This document shows positions 23,791 through 35,019 of a stretch of DNA of 64,000 nt, in pieces. The notes beneath the pieces are model-generated. The model was not told where the DNA came from. It searched no databases and saw nothing but the letters and a program-made list of their open reading frames with translations. Origin of the DNA: Combretum micranthum (Eukaryota > Streptophyta > Magnoliopsida > Myrtales > Combretaceae). Position 1 is the stretch's first letter. Every line of letters begins with the position of its first letter. A program made the translations under genes and the position numbers. Location of the stretch: contig JAMXBD010000580.1 of assembly GCA_024138025.1 (NCBI GenBank), forward strand, positions 62,001-126,000. The letters are read 5' to 3'.

Positions 23791-24757
23791 TGTGGTCGCA
23801 TGTTTATGGACCACCCCAAACCCCGAATGGAGGGCGTAAATCCATTCACATATGGCTACCGGAAAGTCATATGCTTGTATGCTCACGTGCTTGTGCATTC
23901 ATATGATTATTTAAATAAACTTATTTGTATATTTTACAATTGAGTATATTATTGCGGAAATGAATCTCACTAAGCTAGTGTAGCTTATACCCCAATAGCT
24001 GTTTAAATGAGCAGGTTATTCCAAAAATGTTAAGTGGGGACCGTGATGGTTGAAGCCGAGAATGATTTTAGGATTCCGGCAAGATATAAGAATGCTTGAT
24101 GTTTTTGGCTAAGCTTTACGATTTGCATTGTAATAGCTTTATGTAGTGAACTCTTGGGATGAATGTAGTTGAAGTTTGATGAATTGTATTTTGAAGTATA
24201 GGGTTTTTTATTTGGAGTATAGTGGATTGTATTTCCTTTACATTGTTACTCAATTGTATCAACATAAAACGAATCATTCCGATGTGTCTCCTTTATGTGT
24301 TAGACGCCTTGTACATAATATGGAAGCCTTCGCGTGACTGAGGTGGTCATTCTTAGGCTTTAATATTGTGTACGGCGAACTGCCACGTTTAGGGTACCCT
24401 TTGGGGCGTGACAATTACGAAAATGATATTTTTGGAAATCTCATATTTTTACGAGTCTAACGGTATATTCGGAATAATTTTCCTATTCCGAGCTTCCGGA
24501 CACGTTTTTCGAGAACTGTGTCCGATAGGGTTCTAAGGACACTTGAATTTTGCAAAACTGATATTTTTACGTAACCTATAGCTATGACGAACCATAATAA
24601 CTGATTACTTAAACTTCGTTTTCTAGGGTTAGGGAAAACGGTAGAGCCGAACTTAAGCGGTTAAGGTAAATTAAGGTTTTGTTGACTCTGGAAATCCGGT
24701 TGACTTCCCATTAGGGTTTAAACTTTAAAATTGAATCCAAAATTTCGGGGATTTACA

Positions 24758-25023
24758 GGTTCGATCGTCCCATCAAATATTTTCAATCTTCCTTCCTTAT
24801 ATGTCTATTTCTATGTTCGCTGGAAGTCTCCAAGATAGAATTCAAATCTTTAATAATCGAAAGCCATACCTTAAAGGTCATAGAGTTAAATCTAGTGTCT
24901 TCTTTACTTAAGGGTTATTTAACACTCACCTATTCATTCCTAAGATCATATTATTAACATTCTATTCTCCTAAAGTCTTCCCACCTAATTCCCAAAACCT
25001 TGTCGCTCTGATACCAACTAAAC
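24758..25023 (-). mobile_element. 5' leader of element 2 with primer-binding site
   Basis: Short internal remnant of a minus-strand chromovirus. 24998-25016 reads on the minus strand TGGTATCAGAGCGACAAGG, a perfect 12-base start match to the initiator-Met tRNA 3' end, a few bases from the LTR end at 25024. The remaining 240 bp are non-coding leader. The sequence is cut at 24758 by the insertion of element 1, so the body of element 2 lies beyond the left edge of the window, if it survives. Confidence 0.8.
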
Positions 25024-26705
25024 TGTTATGACCCGAAGGGTACCCTAAACGTGGCAGTCTGTCGTACACAATATTAAAGCCTAGGAATGACTACCTTAGT
25101 CATGCGAAGGTTTCCATACTATGTACAAGGTGTCAAACACATAGAGGAGACACATCGAAATAATATATTTTATATTGGTACAACTTGAGTAACAATGTAA
25201 AGGAACTACACTTCACTATACTTCAAATACAAATCATAATACTTCAATTACAATTCATCAAAAGATTTCACTACATAAAACTATTACAAGGAAATTAACA
25301 AACCTAGCAAATATCTTCAAGCATTCTTATTTCTTGCTGGAATCCCGAAGTCATTCTCGACTCCAACCATCTTGATCCCCACTTAGCATTCTTGAGATAA
25401 CCTGTTCATTCGAACATCTATTGAGGTATAAGCTACACTAGCTCAGTGAGAATTCTCTTAATTCCATACCATAACAAGCAAGTTATAAATCATCCATATG
25501 CTATGCATGAACAAACACATGAGCAAACAATTATGTATGGGTATCCGGAACCCACACATAGAATGGATTTACGCCCTCCGTATCTTGGGTTAGAGATGGT
25601 ATTGAAGTCTACACGACCGCTGCTAGTCTCTAAGGCCCCCGGCTCATAGCACTCGACTCGGCTAGGCTCACACATGGAATGCACCTTAGTTCTGATCTTA
25701 TGCGGATGTGTATATATTTTTCAGATACTACCAGCAAGTGTACTGGGTCTTGATCAAGTAATATAGAATGAGTAGAGTATCGTTCCCACAGAGACTAAAT
25801 TAACTACTAGATTGGTATTAATTTATACTAATATTTAGGCAATCAAAGTTTGCTCAATTAATCTAAATAGATTCTATCTATTATGAATGCAAATGAGAAT
25901 GTGAGAAGTTTATATAAGATAAATGTGGGAAGGAAAAGAATCCATCCTAATCTTTACTAATCATGCTGAATTTATATTATATGAACAATTAAGATTATGA
26001 ATATTTGTACGAAATTGTAAAGAACTAAAACAAAGTTTTAGTATACCATAAAATAATCTATTAGCTTCCGCTAGACAAATTATCAATGAAATCTAAATTA
26101 CAATCATAAATCTTCCAATTCTATAATTGTCTAATATCCTAAATTAACTTCTCCTAATTCCTTAGTGAGAAATTAAATTAAAATATTGCATGAAGTATAT
26201 AGAACAATTTCTAAATTAAAATCAAACTTAATTGTTTCCACAATTGTTGTTTAATCTCAATTTATGAATTCCTATGAACCCTAATTTTTTCCAAATCATC
26301 AGAATTCTTATCAATATAATTTCGTTCAGAAATAAAATAGATAATTAGGATTCAATACAAATATTCCACAATTCTATCAATCCTATAATATAAATTCAAT
26401 AATCATTTTAGCAAAATTAGGATTTCATCACTTCCCACAAAGAAACGTTTAGCTACTCATGGATGTTGATTCAAAAATCAAATAAGAATATGCAATTGAT
26501 AGCATGATGAACAAATAATTCAGATAAATGAATTACATAAGAAAGAGAATAGATATCACCAATTCAAGTATCGCAATCTTCAATTACAATTCTTGAAAGC
26601 TCACAAATTTTCTCACAATTCTCTATGAAATGCTAAGCTATTTCTATATGAAGTGTACTACTTTGCTTCTGCTTGTTGATGAATGTTGGAAGGGGGGAGA
26701 ACCCC

Positions 26706-26713
26706 TATTTATA
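26706..26713 (-). promoter_or_regulatory. TATA box in Athila 3' LTR
   Basis: Minus strand CCTATAAATAGGGG. The identical motif is in the other LTR at 42274-42281. The CCGG-rich repeats lie directly upstream in transcription direction. Confidence 0.75.
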
Positions 26714-26754
26714 GGAAAAATTTCGTGCCAAGCATTAATGGGAATTTACAGTTT

Positions 26755-27320
26755 CACTTCGTACGCCGGTAGTTATGGACCCTACGCTGGCGACTTACAG
26801 ACAGCGTATATTCAATTTCTTCTATACACGGCAGTGCACTGGCCGCTTTCAACTTCCGTTACATAGGTAGGCCGCTTCTATGCCGGCGGCTTAAATGTAG
26901 ATCTAGCCGGCGTATGTGATGAGAAATGAATAGTTAGGTCAATTTATAACGAAAGCCATCCCAAAGCCGGCGGCTTTGACACCGGCTTAGACACTTCATC
27001 ACATTTAGTCTCTTCAATTTCCTCCAAGCATTTGTTTTCTTCATGTCACTTCAGATCTGTGGTCTACACTGCCTCAATGCCGGCGGCTTAAGAGCCGGCG
27101 TATGTTGTAACTTCATTTGCGCTGGTGACTTTTCCATTATGAGCTGCCGGCCTTCAACGTACGCTGGCCTGTTCAACTTCTACGCCGGCAGCTTTGAGGT
27201 GGCGTAAAGTTTGTTGAGTCAAAGTCTATCAACGTTGGCAGTGTAAGCAGCGGCCTTGATGGTAATCCGTCTAAACGCCGGCGGCTTTGAAGTATGAAAT
27301 GCCGGCGTATTCTTCAATTT
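26755..27320 (-). repeat. CCGG-rich degenerate repeats in Athila U3 (3' LTR)
   Basis: More than a dozen variants of a motif around GCCGGCGGCTT and its partner GCCGGCGTA (e.g. near 26772, 26878, 26965, 27078, 27185, 27275). They are in both orientations, spaced about 30-100 bp, in otherwise AT-rich DNA. Because GCCGGC is self-complementary, neighbouring units can pair. Present also at 42330-42860 and, outside the LTR, at 31035-31405. Confidence 0.8.
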
Positions 27321-27454
27321 TTCCAATTTTCACTTCAATTTTCTTGTTTTGATTTCTTTGTCCAATTTAGTCCTGAAACATGAATTTAATCAAAACAGAT
27401 ATCTATTCTAGCTCTTTTGAACATCAACAAGTTGTATAAAATATGATCTTATCA

Positions 27455-27470
27455 ATTCCCCACACTTGAA
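27455..27470 (-). promoter_or_regulatory. Polypurine tract of the Athila element
   Basis: Minus strand AAGTGTGGGGAAT abuts the 3' LTR start TGATAAGATC at 27454, as expected for plus-strand priming. It follows the GAGGACAAGCAAAAGTTC region typical of Athila-type 3' ends. Confidence 0.75.
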
Positions 27471-28903
27471 CTTTTGCTTGTCCTCAAGCAAAAAAAGAAG
27501 AACAAAATGAAATCTCTTATAGATAGTACAATTTTTCCAATTTAATCACAATTTCTTTAACTTGTTTTTCTTGTATCTACTGCTCTAACCATACCAATTT
27601 CTTGTAATTAGAGTACTATAATTAAAATTGAGAAGTTAATCCAAACAAAATAAGTTTTAATCTTAACTTTTAAGAAAAGAACATTCTATTCAAAAAACAA
27701 ATACTCAATCCACTAAGGAAAAATACTCATTTAAACTTCATTGGATTTCTAGATTTTGTATATATATTCTAAGTAACACAAAATGAAAGCATGTGGTATC
27801 TACTTTTTCCTTAGAATTTCTCCTTCTTTATTATAAGTCTCCTTTATTTGCATTTTTGCATTCATTTTTCTTTTTCTTTTTCAAGCATTTATTTTCTTTT
27901 TGGGAGGTTTTTGCCTCCATCTTTTTGCTTTTCAAAGCTCATGAATTGAACTTTTGCCTTTCCTCCCTTCTCATTATAGTGAGTTCATTGACTCGGCACA
28001 TCCCAGGCTCATCACCTAAGTGACTAGGTTTCAAAATACCCCTAAGAACTCTTCCTCACTTTAACATTCAAGTTCGGATACTCATAACTCAAAATTTCAA
28101 GTCAGAGGAGTAGTGGCTATGCTTGTTTCTTTCTTTTTGAATGCAATAACAATATCAAAGACTTATTTTTATAAAGGATTACTAAGTTTAAAAGTTTCTT
28201 CTACCTCTTTCACTAAGTGTTATAATTCAAAGAATATATAAAAACTAAAATTTCCTAGAAGCAAACCTGTTTATTTTTCACAAAAGGACTCGACCAGCTC
28301 TTAAATTTCCAATTCCAAAGTTAAAAATAAAGTAAACTTGTTTCTTAAGGATTTTACAACTTAATTTTAACTTAATAAAACCAATCACAATAGCAAGTGA
28401 GTAAGATACTTTTACAAGTCAATTTCATTGCTTTCAGTCTTTACTTTGTACTATCTCCAATTTCAAGAGATTTTTGAAAAAAATTTGGCAAAATTTCCTC
28501 ATAATTTGCTTTCAACCCAAAAATACAAGGTGGGTACAAATAACAGCAATTCAGACAATCAGATCATAATCACAACTTTAATTCAACACTTCATTCAATT
28601 TACCCCTTCCCCTACACTTCAATTAAACAGTGTCCTCACTGTTTTGCAACAAATTAAATCATAGGAAAGGAACAAGAAAAAGAATTTGATACTTCCCTGA
28701 AGTCAGTTGTTTCACAGTCATCAAAATTTGCATTGCAGAGAATTTGCTTTGCTGGCTTTCCTGTAATCACTACAAAAGAAAAACAAAAACAAAAATAAAA
28801 GCAAAAAAATAAAAGAGTCTATCCACAGGAACTTGGGTGCTCAATATATATAGGCAAAAAAAAATAATAAGTAGTAAAGATCAAATAAGAGCTAGCAGGA
28901 TCT
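27471..28903 (-). other. Athila 3' untranslated region
   Basis: About 1.4 kb of AT-rich sequence between the stop of the 3' ORF and the polypurine tract. I see only short unrelated frames, and no domain, tandem repeat or transposon end. Long non-coding 3' regions are common in Athila elements. Confidence 0.5.
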
Positions 28904-30196
28904 TTAGCTCTCTGGCCCTAGACTGGCTCTGCTGCTGTGCTCAGGAGTATGTCTTTGAGTGTCTCCTGGGCTAGCTGTATGTGTGTGCTCCGAACTGAGT
29001 CTATCTGTATGATGTGAGCTGTGCCTAGACTCAGATGAAGTCTCGTATGTCATCTCAGCCCCTATCTCTAGGCTCAAGTAACAGATGGTCGTTTTCAACA
29101 CGTCAAAGATAGACTTTCTAAATTTCTTATTTTTCTTTCTCTCCTTTTCTTTTCTATCCCTGAGCTCCTGGCTTTGCTTCTTCAATTCTTCAACATCCAG
29201 CCTAAGCTGGTCCATACCATATGTGGAAGAAGTGCCTGCAGGAGGAGGAGGAGCAGATGTAGATGGAATCTCGAATGGAGCATCTCCATGAAAGATATCC
29301 TGGAACTCGATCTCCTCCAGAACTGGTGGCTGAGCTTCTCTGGGGTTTTTCAGCAATCCCCAGCCTCGGAATGGTGCCGATGAGATCTTGCTATTCTCAA
29401 ATATCTCATCGTCCTATGGAGCTTCAAAAATATTCGTTCCCTTGAGCAATCTGGTGATGTAGCCACCACAACACAAGGCTCTGGTCTTGGTATCACCTTC
29501 CTGCTTGTAGATAAAATTCGCTATCTCCACCCCTAAATCAATCCTATAGCCTCTAATAAGGCTAAACAAATAGAACATGTCGAAACTAGTCACCTTGCTG
29601 TGACTAGTCTTCTTGCAGCTCAGGGTGTGTGCAAGAATATGGTGGAGTAGCTTGTGCTCAACAGCACTAAAAGATGTGGCCAATGACTTGGAGGGGACGA
29701 AAGGTTCATTTGCTCTATCAGGAGCAACCAACTGAAACCCGTAGGCCTCCTAAGTCATGTGATCATCCCCCTTAGGCCAACTGTTCGGCAGATTCCTATT
29801 TTCTTCTTCCTCATCATACAATCCCAATAGCTTGCCCATTTGCTTTAACTTGACCTCCCTAATTTCTCCAAATGCCTGGAATTGAAAAGTGGACTCAGCT
29901 CGGTTTGGGATATTCTTTAAAGTGGACAAGAACTCAATTGTTAAGTTCTTATATGCTGGCTCCCTGAGATCAAATAACCGGATCCAAGCTGGATCTTGGA
30001 TCATCTCTCTCATCCTATCAATAATCCCAAACTCATCCAGTAGGCACCAGTCTAAATACTGTGTATTTAGGAAGTCCATCTTCACGAGCCTCTTTTTTCT
30101 ATCTTTCGCATACTGCTGACCGGACAGCAGATCCCTAGTCTGAGAACCAGATATAGAGGCGTCTGTAGTCTTTTGTCTCTTTTGCCTAGGAGCCAT
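28904..30196 (-). pseudogene. Athila post-pol ORF (ATHILA ORF-1-like protein)
   Basis: One reading frame of 431 codons from ATG at 30196 to the stop at 28904, interrupted by two stops (just below 29750 and near 29411). All three open parts are in one frame. The N-terminus is basic (MAPRQKRQK). The middle has a helical domain with YLDWCLLDEFGIIDRM, FQFQAFGEIREVKLKQMG and ILAHTLSCKK..HSKVTSFDM, resembling the plant ATHILA ORF-1 protein family. The C-terminal third has a Pro-rich linker, a Lys/Glu-rich coiled-coil-like stretch (LDVEELKKQSQELRDRKEKE) and a Ser/His-rich tail. Family function is unknown. No clear signal peptide or membrane segment is seen, so I do not call it an envelope protein although it sits in that position. 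Confidence 0.7.
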
Positions 30197-31519
30197 TCCT
30201 GCAAATTAATTGATCTTAATTAGAAACAAGGAATGCACAATTTCAATGAAATTCTTGATGACTACAATCCTATTTTATGCCTAAAACATGATTTCAAACA
30301 ATTTGGTGATCAAACGCATATAAATATTGAAGCTAAAAATCATGGAATTGGATGGAACATTTACACTTGCAAAATACAATTAAAGCTGGCAGCTTAGGTT
30401 GGCTAGCTTAGAATTGAACGTTGGAATTTCAAAATTTTCAAATAAAAATGATTTAAAAATTTTTTTCATTAAAAGTCCCAAAAACACTTTTATACTGAAT
30501 TTTCATCAAAATTGAGCACAATTCCAAATTCCAAGTTCAATTCGAGCAAAATTGAGCATAATGCATGAATTAGAGCTACTAACTAGTATGAGTAATACAA
30601 ATCCAGCAGCTACAACATCAATTCCACAAAACCCCAAATTCGAATTTGAAACACCCTCAATATTTCAAGAACCCTAATTTTCCAATTGAATACTAATCAT
30701 AGATCAACACAGCACAAATTGGAATAACAATGTATGGAACCGAAATCCACTTTCAACAGAGTATCAAAATCATCCAAGCAATCTATTCCATTAAGAACTG
30801 AAATCAATATCAATGTCAGCAATCCATACCCAAATCGACAAATTATATAAATATAATGCAATGTAATGGATTTGAAGCTGAGAACTAAGATCAAAGATTA
30901 TTGGAAACTTACTTGGACAGATGGATTCAACACAATGGATGATGGGAATGGGCAATGGATTCGTCGAGTAAGAGTAAGAGAGAGTGAGTATGAGAAAGAG
31001 AGAGAGATATCGTACCTGTTAAAAGCAATCTGCAGAACGTACGCCGGCATTTCTGTCGTGTAAGTCGGCGGCTTACTGCCGGCGTAACTAAAATAAATTC
31101 ATACCGAGAGCACATGGCCGGCAGCTTACCCATATACACTACCGGCTTACACATATACGCCGGCTAAAAGCTGGCGGCTTTTAATCTCAGGTGCCGGCTT
31201 TGATCGGGAATTTTCAAAACCCAAGAAATCTTGAACATATGCTGGCCCTAAGCCGGCGGCCTTCACCTTCCTTTTGCCGGCTTCTTCTGTGGTACTCACC
31301 TACTTCTGTACTGACTTTTACGCCGGCTTAAAGCTGGCGGCTTACAACCGGCTTTCCTTGATTTTTCAAAGCTGGCTCAAGGCTGCTAGCCTTGAGCCGG
31401 CCTTCAGCTTTTTCAAAATTTTTTTTAACAAGTCCACACTAATAATAAAGTTAGTAAAAACAAAACAAATTAAACTACTCTAAAATTAGACAGGGGTTGC
31501 CTCCTAAGAAGCGCTTAGT
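30197..31519 (-). other. Spacer between Athila pol and its 3' ORF
   Basis: 1.3 kb non-coding. 31035-31405 holds the same CCGG-rich motifs as the LTR U3. Further downstream, at 30842-30849, the minus strand reads TATATAAT. The 3' ORF starts at 30196. The layout (U3-like repeats, then a TATA-like box, then an ORF) resembles the LTR promoter and could be an internal promoter; this is inference. Confidence 0.5.
31035..31405 (-). repeat. Internal copy of the CCGG-rich U3 repeat type
   Basis: At least ten units of the TACGCCGGC / GCCGGCGGCTT / GCCGGCGTA type (e.g. 31040, 31065, 31078, 31115, 31157, 31170, 31252, 31320, 31335). Unit order differs from the LTR zone, so it is not simply a stretch of LTR but shares its motifs. 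Confidence 0.8.
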
Positions 31520-33016
31520 TTAAAGTCGCTTAGCCCGACTTTTCCAATTCCTATCATGGTTTTCCCTTTCATAAAAATGTTTGAGCAAACGCCCATTTAC
31601 CTTGAAAGTCCGATTATCAGCAGTTTTTAATTCTACAGCACCATAGGGAAAAACTTTGGCAATCTCAAACGGTCCTGACCATCTTGATCTCAACTTTCCT
31701 GGAATCAACTTCAAACGAGAGTTATAAAGTAAAACTTTTTGACCAGGTAAAAACTCCCGATTGATAATGTTTCTGTCATGCCATTTCTTCGCTCGTTCCT
31801 TGTAGATACGAGAATTTTCATATGCCTCATTCCTCCATTCATCCAATTGATTCAATTGAAGCAATCTTTTCTCACCTGCAGCTTTTTCATCAAAATTAAG
31901 GAATTTAATGGCCCAATATGCCTTGTGCTCAAGTTCTACAAGAAGATGACATGATTTACCAAAAACAATCATAAATGGGGACATTCCAATAGGGGTTTTA
32001 AAAGCGGTTCTATAAGCCCATAATGCATCATCTAATTTTAAAGACCAATCTTTTCTAGATGCATTAACAATTTTTCCTAAAATTCTTTTGATCTTCCTAT
32101 TGGATACCTCAACTTGTCCACTTGTTTGTGGATGATAGGGGGTAGCAATCTTGTGTGTAACACCATATTTTGATAAAAGCTTTTCAAATTGCTTGTTATA
32201 AAAATGTGATCCCCTATCACTAATGATAGATCTAGGCACCCCAAATCTGGTAAAAATATTCTTTTTCAAAAATTTTAAAACTACTCGGGCATCATTTGTT
32301 TGTAAAGCAACAGCTTCCACCCATTTTGAAACATAATCAACTACCACAAGTATATATTTGTTTGAAAAAGATGAGGGAAAAGGACCCATGAAGTCAATTA
32401 CCCACACATCAAAAAGCTCAATTACTAAGATATTGTTTTGTGGTAATTCATGTTTCTTGGAAATATTACCAGTTCGTTGACATTGAGCACAAGACAATAA
32501 ATAATTCCTATAATCATGAAACAAATTAGGCCAATAAAATCCAAATGATAAGACCTTAGCTACAGTCCTTTGAAGACCAAAATGACCTCCTGCTTCTTTT
32601 GAATGACAATGCTCAATAATGCTAAGCTGTTCAGATTCAGGCACACAACATCTAATTACTTGGTCAGCACATTTTTTAAACAAATATGATTCGTTCCAAA
32701 AATAACTTTTAACATCATGCAAAAACTTTTTCTTTTCTTGGTAAGACAAACCATATGGAATGATTTTGCTAACCAAGTAATTGACATAATCATCATACCA
32801 AGGCAAATTTAGGATCTCTACTGCATGCAATTGTTCATCAGGAAACTTTTCATTGATGGGAATATCTAGACTATCAGATTCTAGTCTAGATAAATGATCA
32901 GCAATCACATTCTCAGTTCCCTTCTTATCTTTAATCTCAAGATCAAATTCTTGCAACAACAATATCCATCTAATCAACCTTGGTTTTGCATCAGCTTTAG
33001 CAAACAAGTATCTCAA
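31520..33016 (-). pseudogene. pol: RNase H end and integrase (Athila)
   Basis: 498 open codons, the longest intact frame in the window. It opens with the RNase H end ([19 protein letters not shown]). The integrase zinc domain follows ([12 protein letters not shown]...CAQCQRTGN), then the DDE core: Asp in VIDFMGPF, Asp in SDRGSHF and Glu 35 residues later in SGQVE. The C-terminal domain ([42 protein letters not shown]) runs to the stop at 31520, with no chromodomain, as expected for Athila. The catalytic residues are all present. Upstream RNase H sequence (33017-33250) is in another frame with stops. Confidence 0.92.
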
Positions 33017-33692
33017 AGCAGCATGGTCAGTATATACTATGACTTTAGATCCTATCAGATAAGGCCTAAACTGGTCACAAGCAAATGTAATAGCAAGAAG
33101 TTCCTTTTCAGTTGTGGCATAGTTTCTTTAAGCTTCATTTAAAGTCCGACTAGCATAGTATATTACATGAAACAACTTACCTCTTCTTTGACCTAATGCT
33201 ACTCCTACAGCAAAGTCGTTGGCATCATACATAAGTTCAAAATGCAGCTCCCAATCAGGTGCAATAATGACTGGTAGATGTGAGCTTTTCCTTTAATAAG
33301 TTAAATGCCTGCAAACAATTGTCATCAAAATTAAACACTATGTCTTTCTCAAGAAGATTGCAAAGGGGTTTTGAAATTTTTGAGAAGTCTTTAATAAATC
33401 TCCTATAAAAACCTTCATGTCCTAAAAAACTTCTAACTCCCTTAATAGTGGTTGGAGGTGGTAATTTTTCAATGATCTCAATTTTTGCCTTATCAACTTC
33501 AATTCCTCTAACTGAAACTTTGTGACCCAGCACAATCCCTTCTCTTACCATAAAATGACATTTTTCCCAATTCAAAATCAAATTTGTGTCTTTGCATCTT
33601 TGAAGAACATAAGCTAAGTTTTCTAAACATGCTTCAAAAGACTTTCCAAAAACAGAAAAAATCATCCATAAAAGTTTCAATAAAATTCTCAA
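33017..33692 (-). pseudogene. pol: RT C-terminal half and RNase H start (Athila)
   Basis: 33255-33692 is open and carries the RT thumb region: VFGKSFEACLENLAYVLQRC, NWEKCHFMVREGIVLGHKVS, IEVDKAKIEIIEKLPPP and RSFLGHEGFYRRFIKDFS. The region 33017-33254 encodes RNase H (read in pieces, with YAVG-like and TIL-type motifs) but has stops and a frame change into 31520-33016. The FMDD catalytic box is encoded at about 33660-33680. A one-base shift in an A-rich run there puts it out of frame with the rest. Confidence 0.85.
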
Positions 33693-34455
33693 GCATGTCA
33701 GAAAAAATAGCCATCATACACCTTTAAAAAGTAGCAGGTGCATTACAAAGACCAAAGGGCATCCTCCTAAAAGCAAAAGTGCCATAGGGACAAGTAAAAG
33801 TGGTTTTTCCTTGGTCATCAGGTGCTATGGAAATTTGATTATAACCAGAATAACCATCTAAAAAGCAATAATAATCATGCCCTGCAAGTTTTTCTAACAT
33901 CTGATCAATGAAAGGGAGGGGAAAGTGGTCTTTTCTGGTGGCATCGTTTAATTTTCTATAATCAATGCAAACTCTCCATCCAGTTACAGTACGAGTAGGA
34001 ATCAAGTGATTTTCTTCATTTTTCACAACAGTCATACCATCTTTCTTTGGCACAACTTGAACTGGACTTACCCACTTACTATCAGAGATAGGATAGATAA
34101 TACCTGCATCCAGTAGTTTCAAAACTTCCTTTTTTACTACCTCCTTTAGTGTTGGGTTGAGTCTCCTCTGTGGTTGAACAGTCGGTTTATACTCAGCTTC
34201 CATCAAGATCTTGTGAGTACAAATTATAGGGCTAATTCCCTTGATATCAGCAATAGTCCAACAAATTGGTTCTTTATGCTTCCTTAGAACTGCAAGCAGC
34301 TGCTGCTCTTATTCACCTGTCAAATAAGATGAAACAATTATTGGCAAAGTATCTTCAGTTCCCTAGAAAAGCATATTTTAAATGTGAAGGAAGAGGTTTA
34401 AGCTCAAGATTTAGTGGCTGTATCAATGATGGTACAGGCTTGCTTTCACTAGTGC
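33693..34455 (-). pseudogene. pol: RT N-terminal half and PR-RT linker (Athila)
   Basis: 33724-34206 is open: [82 protein letters not shown] (with the first catalytic Asp) and YGTFAFRRMPFGLCNAPATF, then a stop where Gln is usual. 34207-34455 links to the protease in the same frame, with at least one stop near 34310. Family role: copies the RNA genome into DNA. Confidence 0.85.
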
Positions 34456-35019
34456 CTAGCTCCTCATAATATCTTCCTTTGATTTGATGCACTTTCTCAA
34501 CTTCTTCTTCTTGCTATTCTCATCATCACTCCAATCATCAAGATTTCTTAAAACAGATTCCATAGTCTCCACACATACATTCTCTTCAATAGACTCAGAG
34601 ATAAACTCATCAATAATATCAATAGTATAACAGGAACCTTTATCAAATCTTTTCATTGTATCATAAACATTAAAGGTTACCTGATCATTTTCTACCCTTA
34701 AAGTGAGTTTATCTTGTTCCACATCTATTAAGGCTTTACCGGTTGCAAGGAATGGTCTGCCAAGGATCATTAGGACTTCATGATCTTCATCCATTTCCAA
34801 GACTATGAAGTCTACAGGAAATATGAACTTGTCAACCTTCACCAGAATGTTTTCAACAATACCACGTAGGTATTTGACACTTCTATCCGCAAGTTGCAAG
34901 GTGACATGAGTTTCCTTGCATTCTTCAAGTCCTAATTTCCTAGAAATGGATAGAGGCATAAGATTAATACTTGCACCAGAATCAATAAGTACTGTATCAA
35001 AATGAAATTTTCCTATAGT
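34456..35019 (-). pseudogene. pol: Aspartic protease (Athila), N-terminus cut by a solo LTR
   Basis: Reads CTIGKFHFDTVLIDSGASINLMP, with the intact D-S-G active site, SVKYLRGIVENILVKVDKFIFPVDFIVLEMD and ILGRPFLATGKALIDVEQ. This is the retropepsin-like protease of Athila elements. The frame continues at the upstream end into the solo LTR at 35025-39381 for some 50 codons, but that part is LTR sequence and not protease. The real upstream coding sequence resumes at 39387. Confidence 0.87.

Larger units (their letters stand above)
16346..24413 (+). mobile_element. Solo LTR (subfamily C) in 5' LTR of element 1, left end eroded
   Basis: The right end is intact (GGGGCGTGACA, 24413) and is followed by ATTACGAAAATG, which continues the host LTR. 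On the left the host sequence ACCGAAAAATT runs straight into TTCAATAAATAATTTC, the sequence normally 12-16 bases inside the subfamily C start (TGTAAGCCCGGAAAATTTC). The LTR start and the left target copy are missing. A deletion between two GAAAATT repeats explains this. Without the nested LTR at 19501-23172 about 4.39 kb remains, full LTR size. A TATA-like box is at 17882. Confidence 0.82.
1..24757 (-). mobile_element. Chromovirus (Tekay/Del-like Ty3/gypsy) element 1, composite, minus strand
   Basis: Read on the minus strand the order is 5' LTR (24757 to 13435), primer site, extra ORF, gag with zinc knuckles, protease, RT, RNase H, integrase, chromodomain-like tail, polypurine tract, 3' LTR (1952 to 1 and beyond the window). 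This is the Ty3/gypsy order, and the integrase tail plus the initiator-Met primer site point to a chromovirus of the Tekay/Del group. It is interrupted by a solo LTR at 5642-10725 and by another at about 16350-24413 with a nested solo LTR at 19501-23172. The right LTR ends at 24757 inside the leader of a second element. The left end is outside the window, so its target duplication cannot be checked. Every coding domain is broken. Confidence 0.9.
13435..24757 (-). repeat. 5' LTR of element 1, split by a nested LTR
   Basis: Inner end near 13435 reads TACCACACCCC, a decayed form of TGTCACGCCCC. The outer end ATTTACA is at 24757. Its own sequence is 13435 to about 16349 plus 24414-24757, about 3.26 kb. 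The part overlapping the 3' LTR is highly similar. It contains a TATA box (15995-16002), a leader hairpin module (15485-15700), a TTAAAATG/CATTTTAA inverted repeat (14674-14706) and a repeat cassette (14040-14200). Confidence 0.88.
25693..27454 (-). repeat. 3' LTR of the Athila element
   Basis: 1762 bp. It aligns along its length with 41287-43010 (1724 bp), with scattered substitutions and many 1-5 bp indels, indicating an old insertion. Contains a TATA box (26706-26713, minus) and a CCGG-rich repeat zone upstream of it (26755-27320). Confidence 0.92.

Noticed and set aside
28904..30196. Envelope-like glycoprotein in the Athila post-pol position
   Set aside because: No signal peptide or transmembrane segment visible; composition and motifs fit the ATHILA ORF-1 family better.
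31520..33016. Apparent loss of the integrase catalytic Glu (NRKIK where NREIK is usual)
   Set aside because: Counting 35 residues from the second Asp puts the catalytic Glu in GQVE, which is intact; the Lys is outside the active site.
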